From contig NZ_OZ035533.1 of the NCBI RefSeq assembly GCF_964033635.1, positions 372,001-436,000 of the forward strand: DNA of 64,000 bases, in the 5' to 3' direction. Origin of the DNA: Chitinophaga sp. MM2321. Lineage in GTDB: Bacteria > Bacteroidota > Bacteroidia > Chitinophagales > Chitinophagaceae. Made by a program: the position numbers and the translations under genes. Below are positions 62,087 through 64,000 of this stretch, piece by piece (position 1 is the stretch's first letter; each line of letters begins with the position of its first letter). The notes beneath the pieces are model-generated. The model was not told the origin of the DNA. It saw only the letters and a list, made by a program, of their open reading frames with translations, and made no database searches.

Positions 62087-63196
62087 TTAAACCAGCTCGT
62101 AACGCTGTCCGGGTAAGCTTTTGAGCACACTTTGCATTTCCAGGTTAAATACCGCTGTGGCCACCTGGCTGCCGGATAAACAGGTTTGAAGATACAATTC
62201 TTCCAGATGCCGCTGCGTCTTTTCCCGGAAAAGGGCCAGGATCTGTTTTTCGTCTTCCGTCAACTGCAAAAAAAGCTCCCTTTGTACAGTGGGGACGGGT
62301 TTAATAGCTTCGTCCCAGCCCATTACCTGCAGGATATCGGCTGCACCTGTTACCAGCATCGCTTTATTATTTTTTATCAGGTGATGACAACCGGCGGCAT
62401 GTGCATCATGAATACGCCCCGGAATGCAGAAAACATCCCGGTTATACCCAAATGCCAGGTCGGCGGTAATGAGAGAACCACCCTGTATGCCGCTTTCAAT
62501 GACCACCGTAGCATCGCAAATGCCTGCTACAATGCGGTTCCGCTTGGGGAAATTCTGCCTGTCCGGTTCCGTATGGCTCATAAACTCCGTTAACAGGCCA
62601 CCCTGTTCCAGCATTTGTACCGCTACCTGTTTGTGTGCCTGTGGGTAAATACGGTCCAGGCCATGCGCCAGGACGCCTATGGTAGGCATACCGGTCGCCA
62701 ATGCTGTTTTGTGGGCCAGAATGTCAATGCCGTAGGCGAGGCCGCTTACGAGGGTAATATTGGCCATTGCGAGGTCCTTTACCAATTGCTCGCAAACCGT
62801 TTTCCCGTAAACAGAAGGATGACGTGTACCTACAATATTCAAAATGCGTGGTGGATTCAGGGAAGCATTGCCCTTGTAATACAGCAGCGCCGGGCTATCA
62901 TAACAATGATGCAGCCGTTGCGGATAAGCCGGATCTGTCCGGAATAAAGGCCGGATCCTGTACTTCTCTATAAATGCTATTTCTTTTTCCACTGCGGCAA
63001 AATCGCGGAAATGATGAATGGCGGCAGCTCTCACAGCGCCAACAGTTTCTGTTTTTTCCAGTTCATACTTTTTTGCACGGAAAATATTGCCGGCACTACC
63101 AAATGTTTCCAGCAGTTTTTTAATAATTACATCACCAATCAATGGAATACGGGTTAATGCAATCTGATACATTAATTCCTGGGGCATAACAAACAT
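62087..63196 (-). CDS. dprA: DNA processing protein DprA
   Basis: Loads RecA on incoming single strands during natural transformation. 369 residues: N-terminal helix-hairpin-helix-like part, Rossmann fold with NIVGTRHPSVYGKTVCEQL and TLVSGLAYGIDILAHKTAL, PKRNRIVAGICDATVVIE, and a C-terminal winged-helix DML1-like domain (about 310-369). ATG 63196 is used; ATG 63187 (MPQELMYQIAL) fits the family start as well. Confidence 0.94.
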   Translation of the reverse strand: MFVMPQELMYQIALTRIPLIGDVIIKKLLETFGSAGNIFRAKKYELEKTETVGAVRAAAIHHFRDFAAVEKEIAFIEKYRIRPLFRTDPAYPQRLHHCYDSPALLYYKGNASLNPPRILNIVGTRHPSVYGKTVCEQLVKDLAMANITLVSGLAYGIDILAHKTALATGMPTIGVLAHGLDRIYPQAHKQVAVQMLEQGGLLTEFMSHTEPDRQNFPKRNRIVAGICDATVVIESGIQGGSLITADLAFGYNRDVFCIPGRIHDAHAAGCHHLIKNNKAMLVTGAADILQVMGWDEAIKPVPTVQRELFLQLTEDEKQILALFREKTQRHLEELYLQTCLSGSQVATAVFNLEMQSVLKSLPGQRYELV

Positions 63197-63215
63197 GTTT
63201 CCATTAAATTACAAT

Positions 63216-63338
63216 AATATTTACGGATTTTTTGATTTACGAATTTAGAGATTTGAAATGCAGCGGAGATTATCAAAAATCAGATCTTCGCTGCATTTCA
63301 AATCTCTAAATTCGTAAATCAAAAAATCCGTAAATATT
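63216..63338. repeat. 50-bp-arm perfect inverted repeat between dprA and an OmpA gene
   Basis: 63216-63265 and 63289-63338 are exact reverse complements; the stem extends inward by five pairs (63266-63270 with 63284-63288, one G.T). Loop 13 nt. It lies between two minus-strand genes; the stop of the OmpA gene is at its edge. Nearly the same as 33948-34067. Confidence 0.92.
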
Positions 63339-64000
63339 TAGAGGCTTATTATCTTAAACACGGTTCTTCTGTTTGCGGCACGACCGTCTTCTGTATCGTT
63401 GGTGACAATGGGTTGGGTTTCGCCATAACCTATGGCGGTGAGACGTTTCGCGTCGATCCCTTTTTCTGTTAAATAAGTCACCACGGATTTAGCCCGGTTT
63501 TCTGACAGCAGTAGATTGTCTTTATCACTGCCTACATTATCCGTATGTCCGGCGATTTCTATTTTTACAGACGGGTTATCCTGCAACAGTTTGACCAGTT
63601 TGTCCAACTCCACTACAGAGGCGGGTTCCAGGTTGTATTGTTTACTGTTGAAGAAGATATTATGGAGGATGATACTGGCGTTTGCAGCCAGTGGTTGCAG
63701 GGGTATATTTTTCTCAAAAGGCAGCCCCGGATTATGATCTTTCAGCGAGAAGTTATCGGAGTAGAACAGGTATCCTTTTTTATTGACGTGGAAGGCGTAA
63801 TCTTTTCCTACGGGTAGCGGCGCCAGGAAGTCGCCGTTGTCGTCGGTTTTTACGGCTGCAATATGATAGCCACCTTGCAGATCAATGACGTCTATGTTAG
63901 CTGTCAGGCGATCATGTGTGATGGTATCATACACGAATCCTTTTACATACAGCGTTTGCAGGGGTCTTGCTTCCGGGTACAATTCAAAGCTGTAAATATC
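63338..64000 (-). CDS. OmpA-family protein, PD40/carboxypeptidase-like type, 3' part
   Basis: The frame is open through the right edge, so the 5' end is missing; the TTG at 63982 is probably internal. The visible part starts with DIYSFELYPEARP, the usual end of a PD40 (beta-propeller) region, then a CarboxypepD_reg-like domain (about 18-80, VYDTITHDRLTANIDVIDL), then a full OmpA peptidoglycan-binding domain with IFFNSKQYNLEP, IEIAGHTDNVGSDKDN and LSENRAKSVVTYL. Outer-membrane or periplasmic anchoring to cell wall is expected. A palindrome follows the stop. Confidence 0.9.
   Translation of the reverse strand, partial: DIYSFELYPEARPLQTLYVKGFVYDTITHDRLTANIDVIDLQGGYHIAAVKTDDNGDFLAPLPVGKDYAFHVNKKGYLFYSDNFSLKDHNPGLPFEKNIPLQPLAANASIILHNIFFNSKQYNLEPASVVELDKLVKLLQDNPSVKIEIAGHTDNVGSDKDNLLLSENRAKSVVTYLTEKGIDAKRLTAIGYGETQPIVTNDTEDGRAANRRTVFKIISL

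Overview
The window is a chromosomal segment of a Bacteroidota bacterium, most likely of the Chitinophagaceae (a Chitinophaga-like organism). Support: a division/cell-wall (dcw) cluster with Bacteroidota-type members (419-residue MraY with an insertion, PASTA-tailed FtsI, glutamine-rich FtsZ), type IX secretion components (SprA, a PorD/DUF4835 protein), two secreted proteins with a type B T9SS C-terminal domain, the futalosine menaquinone route, and promoters matching the Bacteroidota -7 element TAnnTTTG. No rRNA, tRNA, CRISPR array, insertion sequence or prophage was recognised.

Layout. 1-4.8 kb: end of an OmpA/TSP3 protein, a Kup potassium transporter and a secreted GH123/DUF4091-like protein. 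4.9-21.6 kb: one long minus-strand dcw cluster, in transcription order mraZ-rsmH-ftsL-ftsI-murE-mraY-murD-ftsW-murG-murC-ftsQ-ftsA-ftsZ; murF and ddl are absent from it. A four-copy, 10-nt-period MraZ-box candidate lies upstream of mraZ. 22.2-27.6 kb: plus-strand bamD-rpoZ-coaBC-DUF4835(porD)-DUF4296-scoA-scoB. 27.7-38 kb: a DUF5723 protein, class IV aminotransferase, mqnD and mqnB, queD, folE, fabD, two GNAT acetyltransferases, DinB, an NrtR-like Nudix regulator and fabH. 38.2-46.1 kb: ruvA and the giant sprA. 46.2-52.4 kb is the least explained part: two paralogous membrane proteins of unknown function, then a plus-strand set made of a small membrane-anchored Cys-motif protein, a TonB-dependent receptor and a CxCC beta-propeller lipoprotein, followed by a 53-codon ORF. 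52.5-64 kb: SDR oxidoreductase, two tandem PKD/T9SS cargo proteins, alpha/beta hydrolase, lnt, guaB, dprA and the end of a PD40/OmpA-type protein.

How it fits together. The dcw genes make lipid II and the septal ring; bamD, lnt and the OmpA proteins serve envelope assembly; SprA and the PorD-like protein belong to the secretion machine that should export the two PKD/CTD proteins.

Most worth a second look: (1) a family of long, near-perfect intergenic palindromes (about 70-125 bp) scattered through the window, in which two distant copies differ only by changes matched in both arms; (2) the 48.1-52.2 kb three-gene set, a candidate undescribed metal or metal-complex uptake system; (3) regulatory DNA of the dcw cluster, namely the MraZ box and an inverted-repeat pair with pseudoknot topology in the ftsZ leader. 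All functional statements come from reading the sequence; no database search was possible.
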